64,000 nt of DNA from a bacterium. GTDB lineage: Bacteria > Pseudomonadota > Gammaproteobacteria > GCA-002705445 > GCA-002716945. The translations under genes and the position numbers were made by a program. Numbering within the stretch: position 1 is the stretch's first letter; each line of letters starts with the position of its first letter. The notes under the pieces were generated by a model, which saw nothing but the letters and a program-made list of their open reading frames with translations, had not been told where the DNA came from and did not search any database. The DNA lies in assembly GCA_029979505.1 (NCBI GenBank), contig JAPOHH010000002.1, positions 64,118-128,117 on the forward strand, written 5' to 3'. Positions 29,624 to 39,005 of the stretch are shown here, piece by piece.

Positions 29624-31695
29624 TGCATACAAAACAATTCGAATTAGGCGGACAAACAGTAAAAATAGAAACAGGATTAATTGCAAAGCAAGCAAATGCA
29701 TCTGTTACAGTAGAAATTGATGGCACAGTAATTTTAGGAACATTAGTAGCCTCAACAGAACCAAACTCTCGAGACTTTTTCCCTTTAACAGTTAATTATA
29801 ATGAAAAGTCATATGCCGCGGGTAAAATCCCTGGAAGTTTTTTCAAACGTGAAGGCAGACCTAGCGAAAAAGAAACGTTAATAAGTCGTTTAATTGACAG
29901 ACCTCTCAGACCATTATTTGCATCTACCTACAATCAAGAGGTTCAAATAATATTAACGTTAGTTTCATATAATCCAGAAATTGATCCAGAGGTTCCTTCA
30001 TTGATAGCAGCATCAACCGTAGTTAAACTTGCAGGGTTACCATTTAATGGAACATTAGGTGCAGTGAAAGTCGGTTATCATGAAAATGAATTTATACTCA
30101 ATCCTACATCTACTCAACTCGAATCATCGCTATTAGATTTAACAGTAGCTGGGACTAATAATGCTGTGCTTATGGTTGAGTCAGAAGCTAAAGAACTCTC
30201 TGAAAAACAAATGTTAGATGCAGTAAATTTTGGTCATGAAAAAATGCAAGATATTATTAAAGCGATTGATGACTTAGTGAGTGAAATAGGTGTAACAGCT
30301 ATTGAACCAAATCCAGCAGAGGATAACTCAGAATTATACAGTCTAATTAAAGAAAAGTATGGTAAAGAAATATCAGATACCTATCAAATAACTGTTAAGC
30401 AAGATAGATATGAAAAACTTTCGTTATTGAAAGAGACAATACTATCAAATGAAGCATCAGAAGAGGATGATAACTCCGATAAGATATCTTCAGTATTTAA
30501 TGATTTAAAAAAAGATATTGTACGTGAGAGAATATTAAGCGGAGAAAAAAGAATTGATGGTAGGGATAGTACTACCGTAAGACCAATAAGTGTGCAAACA
30601 GGAGTATTACCAAGGACTCATGGTTCAGCATTATTTACCAGAGGTGAAACTCAAGCATTAGTTGTAACTACCCTCGGTACTAATAAAGATGCTCAAATAA
30701 TTGATTCTCTCAATGGTAGAATTGATGATTCATTTATTTTTCATTATAACTTTCCACCTTACTCAGTGGGTGAGATAGGAATGATAGGTTCACCAAAAAG
30801 AAGAGAGATTGGACATGGAAAACTTGCAAGAAGAGGCGTTCAAGCTGTAATGCCGACAGTCGAGGATTTTCCTTATACAATAAGAGTAGTCTCAGAAATT
30901 ACAGAATCAAATGGTTCTAGCTCTATGGCATCTGTTTGTGGTTCAAGCTTATCCATGATGGATGCTGGTGTTCCTTTAAAAGCCCCTGTGGCTGGTATCG
31001 CTATGGGTCTAGTTAAAGAAGGAGATAGACATGTCGTTCTCACAGACATACTTGGAGATGAAGACCATTTAGGAGATATGGATTTTAAAGTTGCAGGTAC
31101 AGAATCTGGTATCAATGCGTTACAAATGGATATTAAGATTGATGGAATTACTTCAGATATTATGGAAACTGCTTTATCACAAGCGAAAGATGCAAGACTT
31201 CATATTTTAGGGGAAATGAATAAAGTTCTGAGTAAACCTAGACAAGATGTATCTCAGTTCGCACCGAGATACACTCATATGAAAGTTGACCAGTCTAAGA
31301 TTGCAGAAGTAATAGGTAAGGGAGGAGCGGTGATAAAATCAATTGTAGAACAAACAGGTGCTGTAATTGATATTAATGATGATGGAGTGATTAAAATAGC
31401 TGCGTCTGACCAGTCTAAAAGTGATCATGCAAAATCTATTATTGAAGAAATTACAGCCGGACCTCAAGTTGATAAAATTTATGAAGGCAAAGTAGCTAAG
31501 ATAATGGATTTCGGTGCTTTTGTTGCGATTACACCAAATAAAGATGGATTAGTACACATATCACAAATAAGTGAGGATAGAGTTAAAGATGTTAAAGATG
31601 TACTGTCAGAGGGTGATATGGTGAAAGTAAAAGTACTTGAGGTTGATAAACAAGGTAGAGTAAAACTCACAATGAAAGGAATAGATCAAAACTAA
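29623..31695 (+). CDS. pnp: polyribonucleotide nucleotidyltransferase (PNPase)
   Basis: Trimeric 3'-5' phosphorolytic exoribonuclease of mRNA turnover. Two RNase PH domains are visible: the first with [12 protein letters not shown], the second with [35 protein letters not shown] and [22 protein letters not shown] domain ([12 protein letters not shown]) and an S1 domain ([17 protein letters not shown]) complete the 690 residues. It closes the rimP-pnp operon; dksA converges nine bases later. Confidence 0.98.
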   Translation: MHTKQFELGGQTVKIETGLIAKQANASVTVEIDGTVILGTLVASTEPNSRDFFPLTVNYNEKSYAAGKIPGSFFKREGRPSEKETLISRLIDRPLRPLFASTYNQEVQIILTLVSYNPEIDPEVPSLIAASTVVKLAGLPFNGTLGAVKVGYHENEFILNPTSTQLESSLLDLTVAGTNNAVLMVESEAKELSEKQMLDAVNFGHEKMQDIIKAIDDLVSEIGVTAIEPNPAEDNSELYSLIKEKYGKEISDTYQITVKQDRYEKLSLLKETILSNEASEEDDNSDKISSVFNDLKKDIVRERILSGEKRIDGRDSTTVRPISVQTGVLPRTHGSALFTRGETQALVVTTLGTNKDAQIIDSLNGRIDDSFIFHYNFPPYSVGEIGMIGSPKRREIGHGKLARRGVQAVMPTVEDFPYTIRVVSEITESNGSSSMASVCGSSLSMMDAGVPLKAPVAGIAMGLVKEGDRHVVLTDILGDEDHLGDMDFKVAGTESGINALQMDIKIDGITSDIMETALSQAKDARLHILGEMNKVLSKPRQDVSQFAPRYTHMKVDQSKIAEVIGKGGAVIKSIVEQTGAVIDINDDGVIKIAASDQSKSDHAKSIIEEITAGPQVDKIYEGKVAKIMDFGAFVAITPNKDGLVHISQISEDRVKDVKDVLSEGDMVKVKVLEVDKQGRVKLTMKGIDQN

Positions 31696-31704
31696 GGCAG
31701 CTGT

Positions 31705-32136
31705 CTAGTCTACTTGAGTCTTCTCCATCTTTTCATGTCTTTCTTGGGCTTCTATCGATAATGTTGCAATTGGTCTTGCTTCTAATCTCTTAATACCAAT
31801 TGGCTCTCCTGTATCTTCACAAAAACCGTATGAACCATCTTCTATTCTATGGAGCGCTTGATCTATTTTAGAGATTAATTTCCTCTCTCTGTCACGTGTT
31901 CTTAATTCAAGCCTGAATTCTTCTTCCTGTGTTGCAGCATCATTAGGATCGGATAATTTTGATGAATCTTGTTTCATATGATCCATAGTTTTTTCAGCCT
32001 CTGTCATGAGTAATTTCTTCCAAGAGAAAAGAATATTTTTAAAATGATCAATCTGATTAACAGACATGTATTCTTCACCTTTTTTAGGTTTATATGGTTT
32101 GAAATCTAAGTACTTCTGTAGGTTCGTTGTTGCCAT
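31705..32136 (-). CDS. dksA: RNA polymerase-binding factor DksA, one-cysteine type
   Basis: Secondary-channel factor that works with ppGpp to retune transcription of rRNA and biosynthetic promoters. The 143-residue protein has the N-terminal helix, the coiled coil with acidic tip residues Asp63 and Asp66, and the C-terminal zinc-finger fold region. Only Cys106 of the four zinc ligands remains; the others are Thr109, Ser127 and Ala130, a pattern known from alphaproteobacterial DksA and zinc-independent DksA2. It is preceded on its strand by a possible promoter (TTGATA, 17 bases, CAAAAT at 32149-32177) and lies downstream of xseA. Confidence 0.93.
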   Translation of the reverse strand: MATTNLQKYLDFKPYKPKKGEEYMSVNQIDHFKNILFSWKKLLMTEAEKTMDHMKQDSSKLSDPNDAATQEEEFRLELRTRDRERKLISKIDQALHRIEDGSYGFCEDTGEPIGIKRLEARPIATLSIEAQERHEKMEKTQVD

Positions 32137-32184
32137 AACTGATAGATTATTTTGCTATTTACTAAGGCTCTTATCAAGTGTTTT

Positions 32185-33504
32185 TTACTCTTTTCTATGA
32201 ACTTTTACAGTCCCATCACTTACTTGAATACTAAGCTCAGAATTATTTGGAATTTCTCTGATGCTCTTAATGATTTTATTATTATTACGAACTATAGCAT
32301 AACCCTTATTTAATAGTAGAGATGGATTCATTTGTTTAACTTGTTGTTTTTTTGAATTAAGCATATCGTTTTTAAATTGAATATTTATATTTATTTGTTT
32401 TTTAATATCTCTATAAGTCTTATCAGTAGTTTTAAAATATTCTTTTATCGAAGATTTAATATTCTTAATAATTAATAAATTCCTTAGTCTTTCATCTCTT
32501 AGGTAGCCTTCCTTATTTATGATTTTATCCTTGATAATTTTTTTAAATATCTTTTTTCTTTGAATAAAGTCATTTGATAATAAATCAATTTTCTTAAATG
32601 GATTTGTCATTTTAATAACAAGCAAATATCCTTTGATTTTATTTTCTATCGTCATGATTATGTTGTTCATCAATTTTATAATTGAATTTTCATAATGCAT
32701 GATATCTTGTTTAAGCATTTGACTATCAGGCACGGCATGCACAGCAGCTGCAGTTGGAGTTTCTTGTGCAGAATCAGATGCATAATCTGCAAGAGTGATA
32801 TCAGGCTTGTGCCCAATACCAGTTATTGTTGGAATACATGATTGTGATATTTCTCTAACTAATGACTCATCATTAAATGCCATTAAATCTTGAAGCGAGC
32901 CTCCGCCTCTTACAATTAGAATTATATCGGCTAAGGCATCTCGATTAATTTTTTTTAATTGCTTTATTAAACTTTTGGGCGCCTGTAATCCTTGTACCGT
33001 CGATGGATAAACAAGAATCTCTGCTATACGATATTTCTCATTCAGTTTAGAACATACATCTTTCAATGCATGACTATCTTTAGCTGTTAAAACCGCTATT
33101 TTTTTTGGAAATTTAGGTAAGTTTTTTTTATTACTAAACACACCTTCATCAGATAATTTCTTTTTAATCTTTTCTATTTCATTTTTTAAGAATCCATCAC
33201 CAAATTCTGATATTTCAATTATATTTAGCTGAAACTGTCCAAATCCTGCATAAAAATCAACTTTTGCTGTTATTATGACTTCCATATCTAAATACTTTGA
33301 TATGTCAATGTTTTCATGTGATCCTCGCCATACGACACAGCTAACAGTATAATTACCAGTAGTATCTCTTAACTTAAAATATTGGTGTCCTCTTGATTTT
33401 CTGTAATCAGATAATTCACCTTTGACATTTATTGGGTATTCAAAAGCAAGTAATATCGCTTCTCTAGCTTCGGCATTTATTTCTGATACAGTATATATTT
33501 TCAT
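32185..33504 (-). CDS. xseA: exodeoxyribonuclease VII large subunit
   Basis: Large subunit of the nuclease that degrades single-stranded DNA into oligonucleotides. The N-terminal OB domain starts YTVSEINAEAREAILLAF and includes VKGELSDYRKSRGHQYFKLRD. The catalytic domain has PTVQGLQAP-type VYPSTVQGLQAPKSL, VRGGGSLQDLMAFNDE, TGIGHKPDITLADYASD and TPTAAA. A coiled-coil Lys-rich C-terminus follows. The start is ATG 33504; upstream in-frame codons do not match the family. It is divergent from guaB, as in E. coli; the small subunit xseB is not in this window. Confidence 0.95.
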   Translation of the reverse strand: MKIYTVSEINAEAREAILLAFEYPINVKGELSDYRKSRGHQYFKLRDTTGNYTVSCVVWRGSHENIDISKYLDMEVIITAKVDFYAGFGQFQLNIIEISEFGDGFLKNEIEKIKKKLSDEGVFSNKKNLPKFPKKIAVLTAKDSHALKDVCSKLNEKYRIAEILVYPSTVQGLQAPKSLIKQLKKINRDALADIILIVRGGGSLQDLMAFNDESLVREISQSCIPTITGIGHKPDITLADYASDSAQETPTAAAVHAVPDSQMLKQDIMHYENSIIKLMNNIIMTIENKIKGYLLVIKMTNPFKKIDLLSNDFIQRKKIFKKIIKDKIINKEGYLRDERLRNLLIIKNIKSSIKEYFKTTDKTYRDIKKQININIQFKNDMLNSKKQQVKQMNPSLLLNKGYAIVRNNNKIIKSIREIPNNSELSIQVSDGTVKVHRKE

Positions 33505-33535
33505 TTTTAGACTTTTCGTAATTACTAATTCTATG

Positions 33536-33549
33536 TATAATATAGAATG
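33536..33549 (+). promoter_or_regulatory. guaB promoter -10 next to the start codon
   Basis: A perfect TATAAT (33536-33541) is followed by five bases and the guaB ATG at 33547, the same geometry as at nuoA. TTTTCG 17 bases upstream (33513-33518) is a weak -35. The transcript would start at about the ATG, so guaB is probably leaderless. Confidence 0.5.
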
Positions 33550-35037
33550 GTAGCAGCTACACATCAATCACGTTCTAAAGTATTTTCTGAGGAAGCTCTT
33601 GCATTTGATGATGTATTACTTGTTCCCGCTTACTCTCATATATTACCAGTAAATGTAAACCTCTCGTCATATTTGACTCAATCTATACTTTTGCAAACTC
33701 CTATATTATCCGCCGCAATGGACACTGTTACAGAATCAAAAATGGCCATTACACTCGCGAGTGAGGGTGGAATAGGTATAATTCATAAAAACTTATCAAT
33801 AGTTGATCAGAGCAAGCAAGTGAGGTTCGTTAAGAAGTATGAGAATGGTGTTATCAATGATCCTATCACAGCAGCACCTAACTCAACAGTCTATGAAATA
33901 AATCAGATAACCGAAAAGTTTGGGATATCAGGCGTGCCTATTACAGATAACAAAGATTTAATAGGTATAGTTACTAATAGAGATTTAAGGTTTGTAGAAG
34001 ACCCTAATACTAAAGTAACAGAAATAATGACCCCTAAAGAAAAACTAATTACAGTTGGTGAGAATTATACTAAAAAAAGAGTTATAGATCTTTTGAAAAA
34101 AAACAGAATTGAAAAAGTTCTTATCGTAAATAAAAAACATCAATTGAAGGGTATGATTACATTTAAAGATATACAAAAAGCTTCGACTTTTCCTAATGCA
34201 TCTAAAGATAGTAACGGAAGTCTTATTGTTGGTGCTGCTGTCAGCACTAGTAAAGATTCTATTGATAGAATAGATGCGCTTGTTAATGAGAAAGCTGATG
34301 TTATTACAATTGATACAGCTCATGGACACTCTAAGTCTGTAATTGATACATTGAAGTATATTAAAAAGCGTTATCCTCATCAGCAAGTAATAGCTGGTAA
34401 TATTGCTACAGCTGAAGCAGCTGAAGCTCTTATAAAGGCAGGTGCTGATGCAATAAAAGTTGGTATCGGTCCCGGTTCGATATGTACAACTAGAATAGTT
34501 GCAGGGATAGGAGTGCCTCAGTTGTCTGCGATATTTCATACAGCAAAAATAGCTAAAAAATATAAAATTCCTCTCATTGCTGATGGAGGTATAAGATATT
34601 CTGGAGATATAGCTAAGGCGATTGCCGCTGGTGCAGATTCAGTCATGTTAGGCGGTCTTTTAGCTGGAACAGATGAATCACCTGGCGATATAGAAATATT
34701 TGAAGGCAGAACCTATAAGTCATATCGTGGAATGGGCTCAATAGGAGCTATGCAGAGCGGATCTAAAGACAGATACTTCCAAGAGCACCATAGTGATAGC
34801 AAAAAGCTTATACCTGAGGGTATTGAAGGAAGAGTACCTTATAAAGGCTCAATCAAAGCAATTCTCCATCAGTTAACTGGAGGCTTAAGATCCAGCATGG
34901 GTTATGTGGGATGTAAAAATATTAAACTTATGAAGAATAAAACTAATTTTATAAAAATATCTAATTCATCAAAAATAGAAAGTCATACACATGATGTTAC
35001 AATTGTGAAAGAACCTCCTAATTATCAACCAAAGTAA
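33547..35037 (+). CDS. guaB: IMP dehydrogenase
   Basis: Oxidises IMP to XMP with NAD+, the rate-limiting step of GMP synthesis. The TIM-barrel begins [13 protein letters not shown] and [13 protein letters not shown]. Two CBS domains are inserted at about residues 95-215. The catalytic loop [10 protein letters not shown] puts Cys313 in place, and GSKDRYFQ marks the flap with the following Arg/Tyr-type residues. The 496-residue length is usual. The stop overlaps guaA (TAATG). Confidence 0.97.
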   Translation: MVAATHQSRSKVFSEEALAFDDVLLVPAYSHILPVNVNLSSYLTQSILLQTPILSAAMDTVTESKMAITLASEGGIGIIHKNLSIVDQSKQVRFVKKYENGVINDPITAAPNSTVYEINQITEKFGISGVPITDNKDLIGIVTNRDLRFVEDPNTKVTEIMTPKEKLITVGENYTKKRVIDLLKKNRIEKVLIVNKKHQLKGMITFKDIQKASTFPNASKDSNGSLIVGAAVSTSKDSIDRIDALVNEKADVITIDTAHGHSKSVIDTLKYIKKRYPHQQVIAGNIATAEAAEALIKAGADAIKVGIGPGSICTTRIVAGIGVPQLSAIFHTAKIAKKYKIPLIADGGIRYSGDIAKAIAAGADSVMLGGLLAGTDESPGDIEIFEGRTYKSYRGMGSIGAMQSGSKDRYFQEHHSDSKKLIPEGIEGRVPYKGSIKAILHQLTGGLRSSMGYVGCKNIKLMKNKTNFIKISNSSKIESHTHDVTIVKEPPNYQPK

Positions 35038-36581
35038 TGACACTCGAGAAAGATTTAATTCTAATTTTAGACTTTGGTTCACAATACACTCAACTAATTG
35101 CCAGAAGAATACGAGAACTAGGTATATATAGTCTAGTAAAGGCATATGATTCTAATATTAAAGAAATAGAGAACTTAAAACCTAAAGGTATTATTTTAAG
35201 CGGTGGTCCGAATTCTGTAAATATAGAAAATACACTCAAACCAAGTAAAAAGATATTTGCATTAGAGATACCAATATTAGGAATATGTTATGGTATGCAA
35301 TTATTAGCAAAAGAGTTTGGAGGTAAAGTAATCAAGTCAAACAAAAAAGAATTTGGTGACTCGAAATTTATGATTAAAAAAAAATCTAAGTTATTTAAAA
35401 ATATTGAAATTAACCTAAATCATAACGTCTGGATGAGCCATGCAGATAAAGTAAGTAATTTACCTAAAAACTTTAGTAAAATAGGTGAGAGCACAAACTC
35501 TAAAATCGCAGCATTTGAAAATAAAAATAAAAATATCTTTGGTATTCAATTTCACCCCGAGGTTACACACACTTTATTAGGAAAAAAAATTCTTAAAAAC
35601 TTTATTGAAATTTGTGAATGCAAAAAATCTTGGACTGCCAAAAAAATTACCAAGGAGATGATTAAGAAGATTAAATTAGATGTTGCAGATGATAAAGTTA
35701 TTCTTGCACTTTCTGGTGGCGTTGATTCTTCTGTTGTAGCAGCAATCCTTAACAAAGCTATAGGGAAACAGCTATCATGTATATTCATAGACACTGGACT
35801 ATTAAGAAAAAATGAAGTATCAGAAGTAAGAAAAATTACATCCTCTTTAAAAATTAATTTAACAATTGTAGATGCCTCTAGAAAATTTTTATTAGCACTT
35901 AGAGGGGTCAGTGATCCAGAAAAAAAGAGGAAAATTATTGGAAAGTGTTTTATAGATACTTTTAATTCTGAAGCAAAGAAAATTAAGAATGTAAAATATC
36001 TTGGACAAGGTACTATCTATCCAGATGTAATTGAATCATCATCTAAAAATTCGAAATCAGATGTAATTAAGTCTCATCATAACGTTGGTGGGCTCCCAAA
36101 AAAAATGAAGTTAAAGCTTGTTGAACCAATAAGAGACTTATTTAAAGATGAAGTAAGAAAAATAGGTCTTGATTTAGGTCTTCCTAGAGCACTTATCAAC
36201 AGACACCCATTCCCTGGGCCTGGGCTAGCTGTACGGATATTAGGAGAGATAAATCATGAGAAGGTAAGAATTCTTCAAGAAGTAGATTATATATTTATTG
36301 AAGAATTAAGGAAAAATAATCTATACAATAAAACAGATCAAGCATTGGTAGTCCTAATACCTTCAAAATCTGTTGGGGTAATGGGAGACAAAAGACAGTA
36401 TGGTTATGTTGTTGCATTAAGAGCAGTAAATACTACTGATTTTATGACTGCAACAGCTTCTCATATAAGGCATGAAATATTAAATAATATCTCTACAAGA
36501 ATAATAAATGAAGTTGATGGGGTAGCAAGGGTCGTTTACGATATTACATCAAAACCACCTGGAACCATCGAATGGGAATAA
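35037..36581 (+). CDS. guaA: GMP synthase (glutamine-hydrolysing)
   Basis: Aminates XMP to GMP using glutamine and ATP. The N-terminal class I glutaminase domain has Cys84 in GICYGMQLL and the His/Glu pair in FHPEVTHT. The ATP-pyrophosphatase domain has the P-loop ALSGGVDSSVVAA at about 223, and the dimerisation domain ends GVARVVYDITSKPPGTIEWE, the usual C-terminus. It has 514 residues and follows guaB directly. Confidence 0.97.
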   Translation: MTLEKDLILILDFGSQYTQLIARRIRELGIYSLVKAYDSNIKEIENLKPKGIILSGGPNSVNIENTLKPSKKIFALEIPILGICYGMQLLAKEFGGKVIKSNKKEFGDSKFMIKKKSKLFKNIEINLNHNVWMSHADKVSNLPKNFSKIGESTNSKIAAFENKNKNIFGIQFHPEVTHTLLGKKILKNFIEICECKKSWTAKKITKEMIKKIKLDVADDKVILALSGGVDSSVVAAILNKAIGKQLSCIFIDTGLLRKNEVSEVRKITSSLKINLTIVDASRKFLLALRGVSDPEKKRKIIGKCFIDTFNSEAKKIKNVKYLGQGTIYPDVIESSSKNSKSDVIKSHHNVGGLPKKMKLKLVEPIRDLFKDEVRKIGLDLGLPRALINRHPFPGPGLAVRILGEINHEKVRILQEVDYIFIEELRKNNLYNKTDQALVVLIPSKSVGVMGDKRQYGYVVALRAVNTTDFMTATASHIRHEILNNISTRIINEVDGVARVVYDITSKPPGTIEWE

Positions 36582-36586
36582 GTTTA

Positions 36587-36937
36587 ATGCCTGAAGCAAT
36601 ACTTTATCATAACCCTAAATGTAGTAAGTCTAGAAAAGCTCTTGAATTGCTTAAAAAACACAAGATTAATATTATTCAAAGACTCTATCTTAAAGAAACA
36701 TTAACGAAGGATATGCTTGAAGAAATAATAAGCCTGTCTAAATTATCAGCCAGAGATATCATACGATCTAGTGAAGTGGAATATAAAGAAAATAATCTAG
36801 ATAATCCTAATCTTGCCCAAGATGAGATTCTAGATTTTATAATTAAATACCCTAAACTTCTTCAACGTCCGATATTTATTTTCAATAATACTGCAATCAT
36901 AGCGAGACCTCCTGAGGATATTCTGAAAATTATATAA
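36587..36937 (+). CDS. ArsC-family arsenate reductase-like protein
   Basis: A 116-residue thioredoxin-fold protein with the HX3CX3R motif (HNPKCSKSR), the RxxE region DIIRSSEVEYKE and the RPIFIFNNTAIIARPPE segment typical of glutaredoxin-coupled ArsC. The short C-terminus resembles E. coli YfgD more than plasmid ArsC, so true arsenate reduction is not certain; no arsenite pump or ArsR is nearby. ATG 36587 fits the family start; ATG 36572 inside guaA is an alternative. It is transcribed with guaA, or shortly after it. Confidence 0.85.
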   Translation: MPEAILYHNPKCSKSRKALELLKKHKINIIQRLYLKETLTKDMLEEIISLSKLSARDIIRSSEVEYKENNLDNPNLAQDEILDFIIKYPKLLQRPIFIFNNTAIIARPPEDILKII

Positions 36938-36978
36938 ATTTAAAGTTGTTTCATTAAGACAGTTCATATATCATATGA

Positions 36979-36993
36979 GAACTTTATGAGAAC
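36979..36993. promoter_or_regulatory. candidate LexA (SOS) box upstream of lexA
   Basis: GAAC-N7-GAAC (36979-36993) is the complement of GTTC-N7-GTTC, the SOS box described in alphaproteobacteria. It sits in two tandem copies of the 11-mer ATGAGAACTTT (36975-36996), directly before the lexA ATG. A GTTC at 36962 adds a further half-site. No gammaproteobacterial CTGT-N8-ACAG box is seen here. Confidence 0.5.
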
Positions 36994-36996
36994 TTT

Positions 36997-37599
36997 ATGA
37001 AAGAATATTCCATTTTAACTGCCAAAGAACAAAAAGCGTATGATTTTATTGTCAGATACTCAAAAAAATATGGCAAATATCCATTACTAATAGAAATCGC
37101 AAAAGGTATAGACATTAAATCAAAAGGCGTAGCCCATAGATATGTAAAATCATTAGAAAAAGCGGGCAAAATATCAAGATTCTCAAATAAGCATAGAGGC
37201 ATCTCAATAGTTGAAAAAAAGCCAATTTTTTTAAAATCTTTAGGGAGCATTGCGGCTGGCGGACCTATTGAAGCAATTTCTGATCAACAAAGAATTGAGC
37301 TTGAATATTTGTTCACCAATAAAAAGTCATATGCTCTTAAGGTCAAAGGAGATTCAATGATAGATGCAGGTATACATGATGGAGACTGGGTAATAATAGA
37401 AGAAAGTAAAAAATTTTATAAATCAAAAGTTCATGTAATTTTAATAGATAATCAAGATGTAACCTTAAAATATATTGAAAAAGAAAATTCAGAAGAAATA
37501 AAATTAATTCCTGCAAATAAGTCATACAAAGAGAGTACCTATCCTATAGAAAGAATTTCTATTCAAGGATATGTAGTCGGCCAAGTAAGAATATATTAA
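36997..37599 (+). CDS. lexA: SOS repressor LexA
   Basis: Self-cleaving repressor of the DNA-damage response. The N-terminal winged helix-turn-helix (residues 8-65) is diverged from E. coli LexA. The C-terminal S24 peptidase domain is intact: cleavage site Ala87-Gly88 in IAAGGP, nucleophile Ser120 in KGDSMIDAG and general base Lys158 in VTLKY. It is 200 residues, near the standard 202. It overlaps dinB (TAATG), and the GAAC repeats upstream suggest autoregulation. A UmuD-like protein is excluded by the full DNA-binding domain. Confidence 0.93.
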   Translation: MKEYSILTAKEQKAYDFIVRYSKKYGKYPLLIEIAKGIDIKSKGVAHRYVKSLEKAGKISRFSNKHRGISIVEKKPIFLKSLGSIAAGGPIEAISDQQRIELEYLFTNKKSYALKVKGDSMIDAGIHDGDWVIIEESKKFYKSKVHVILIDNQDVTLKYIEKENSEEIKLIPANKSYKESTYPIERISIQGYVVGQVRIY

Positions 37600-38816
37600 T
37601 GAATGAAAAAATTTTTATTCATGTAGATATGAATGCATTCTTTGCTTCAATCGAACAAAGAGATTATCCATACTTAGTTGGAAAGCCTATAGCCGTAACT
37701 AATGGACAATATGGCTCATGTATAATTACCTCATCATATGAAGCAAGAGCATTTGGAATTAAGACCGGGATGAAAATTCGTGAAGGAAGAAAAATTTGTC
37801 CACATTTAATTCAGAGATCATCACGACCAAAAATATACGCTGCCACGTCAGCAAGAATAATGAATATATTAGAAAACATAACTCCTGATATTCAAATATA
37901 TTCTGTAGATGAAGCATTTTTAGAATTAACAAATTGTATGAAAATTTATAAAGAAATTGATTATGTTGTATATAAAATTAAAGATTTAATATATCAAACA
38001 GAGAATCTTAAATGCTCTATCGGTATATCTTTTAGTAAGTCTTTAGCAAAATATGCTTCAAAAATTAATAAACCAGATGGAATAACTCATATTAATAAAA
38101 AAAATTATCATCAATATTTAGATAATTCACCAATAGATACTTTATGCGGCGTATCAAGAGGAATTAAATTTTTCTTAAATCAACATCAAGTTTATAAATG
38201 TTCTGATATGAAAAATATTCCTATAAGTATACTTGCAAATAGGTTTGGTAATATTGGTAGAAAAATATGGCTGATGGCAAATGGAAGTGATTTTGAAGGA
38301 CTCACTCCAGACTCCGTTCACCCAAAAAGTCTTGGACATGGAAAAGTATTAATGCCTAATACAAAAAACCGCTATCTTATAAAAAAAATCTTCTTAAGAA
38401 TGGCCAACAAACTGTCTTTACGTTTACGTAAATCTAATTATGAATCAAATATTTTTTTAGTTGCAATAAAAATAAAAGCAGGATGGGTGAAAAAAAAAAT
38501 ACGCATAGAGAAAGCTACATGCGACCAGAAAGATATATTTAATATTTGCTTATTTTACCTAAATTTATTTGATAAAAATATTGGAATTTTTCAAGTCCAA
38601 GTTACAGCTTTGCATCCTATAAGAAAAAATATACAAATTGATATTTTTAATCAGGAAAATAATAAAAATATCGTTTTAGATCAAGCATTGGATAATATAA
38701 ATGATAAGTTTGGTTCTGATGCTATTAAACCCGCTCGTCTGATGAGTGATAATACAGATAGCCCAGACGTAATAGCTCCTGCATGGAGGCCTAATGGACA
38801 TAGAAAATCCGTATAA
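37599..38816 (+). CDS. Y-family DNA polymerase (DinB/UmuC-like)
   Basis: Error-prone translesion polymerase. The palm residues are Asp10 in IHVDMNAFFAS and Asp104-Glu105 in YSVDEAFLEL. Other markers are SSYEARAFGIKTGM, IGISFSKSLAKYASKINKPDG and the little-finger domain with SLGHGKVL. The 405-residue protein ends in an unusual basic tail (APAWRPNGHRKSV) and no clear beta-clamp-binding pentapeptide was found. It reads more like DinB (Pol IV) than UmuC. Co-transcribed with lexA, so probably SOS-induced. Confidence 0.88.
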   Translation: MNEKIFIHVDMNAFFASIEQRDYPYLVGKPIAVTNGQYGSCIITSSYEARAFGIKTGMKIREGRKICPHLIQRSSRPKIYAATSARIMNILENITPDIQIYSVDEAFLELTNCMKIYKEIDYVVYKIKDLIYQTENLKCSIGISFSKSLAKYASKINKPDGITHINKKNYHQYLDNSPIDTLCGVSRGIKFFLNQHQVYKCSDMKNIPISILANRFGNIGRKIWLMANGSDFEGLTPDSVHPKSLGHGKVLMPNTKNRYLIKKIFLRMANKLSLRLRKSNYESNIFLVAIKIKAGWVKKKIRIEKATCDQKDIFNICLFYLNLFDKNIGIFQVQVTALHPIRKNIQIDIFNQENNKNIVLDQALDNINDKFGSDAIKPARLMSDNTDSPDVIAPAWRPNGHRKSV

Positions 38817-38818
38817 AA

Positions 38819-38850
38819 AAAGGCCGAAGGGGGTAGATTCGGCCTTTCAT
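38819..38850 (+). terminator. rho-independent terminator after dinB
   Basis: A 10-base stem, AAAGGCCGAA (38819-38828) with TTCGGCCTTT (38838-38847), encloses a nine-base loop, three bases after the dinB stop. The A-run before and T-run in the stem end suit a terminator of the lexA-dinB unit. Confidence 0.8.
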
Positions 38851-38873
38851 TAAAGGGGTGGGGATATGACTAG

Positions 38874-38897
38874 TTGTCTGTATCCTGTCTAAGACAA
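38874..38897. promoter_or_regulatory. inverted repeat, candidate regulator operator 1
   Basis: TTGTCT (38874-38879) and AGACAA (38892-38897) form an inverted repeat with a 12-base centre. The 9-mer TTGTCTGTA recurs at 38968-38976 in a second repeat. Both lie between the dinB terminator and the MerR-like gene, suggesting autoregulation. Confidence 0.35.
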
Positions 38898-38967
38898 TAT
38901 CTCAATAAAATAGACATGTCAACATTAAATATGAACAAAAACTATACAAATATAATAAATAATGGTA

Positions 38968-38989
38968 TTGTCTGTAAAAAATTAGACAT
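38968..38989. promoter_or_regulatory. inverted repeat, candidate regulator operator 2
   Basis: TGTCT (38969-38973) and AGACA (38984-38988) are inverted with a 10-base centre, followed closely by TTTGACAAAT. It is the second copy of the TTGTCTGTA-containing repeat upstream of the MerR-like gene. Confidence 0.35.
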
Positions 38990-39005
38990 TACTTTGACAA
39001 ATCGT

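Noticed and set aside
34045-34539. 164-residue minus-strand frame inside guaB
   Set aside because: Cys/Ser/Tyr-rich shadow of the catalytic barrel of guaB.
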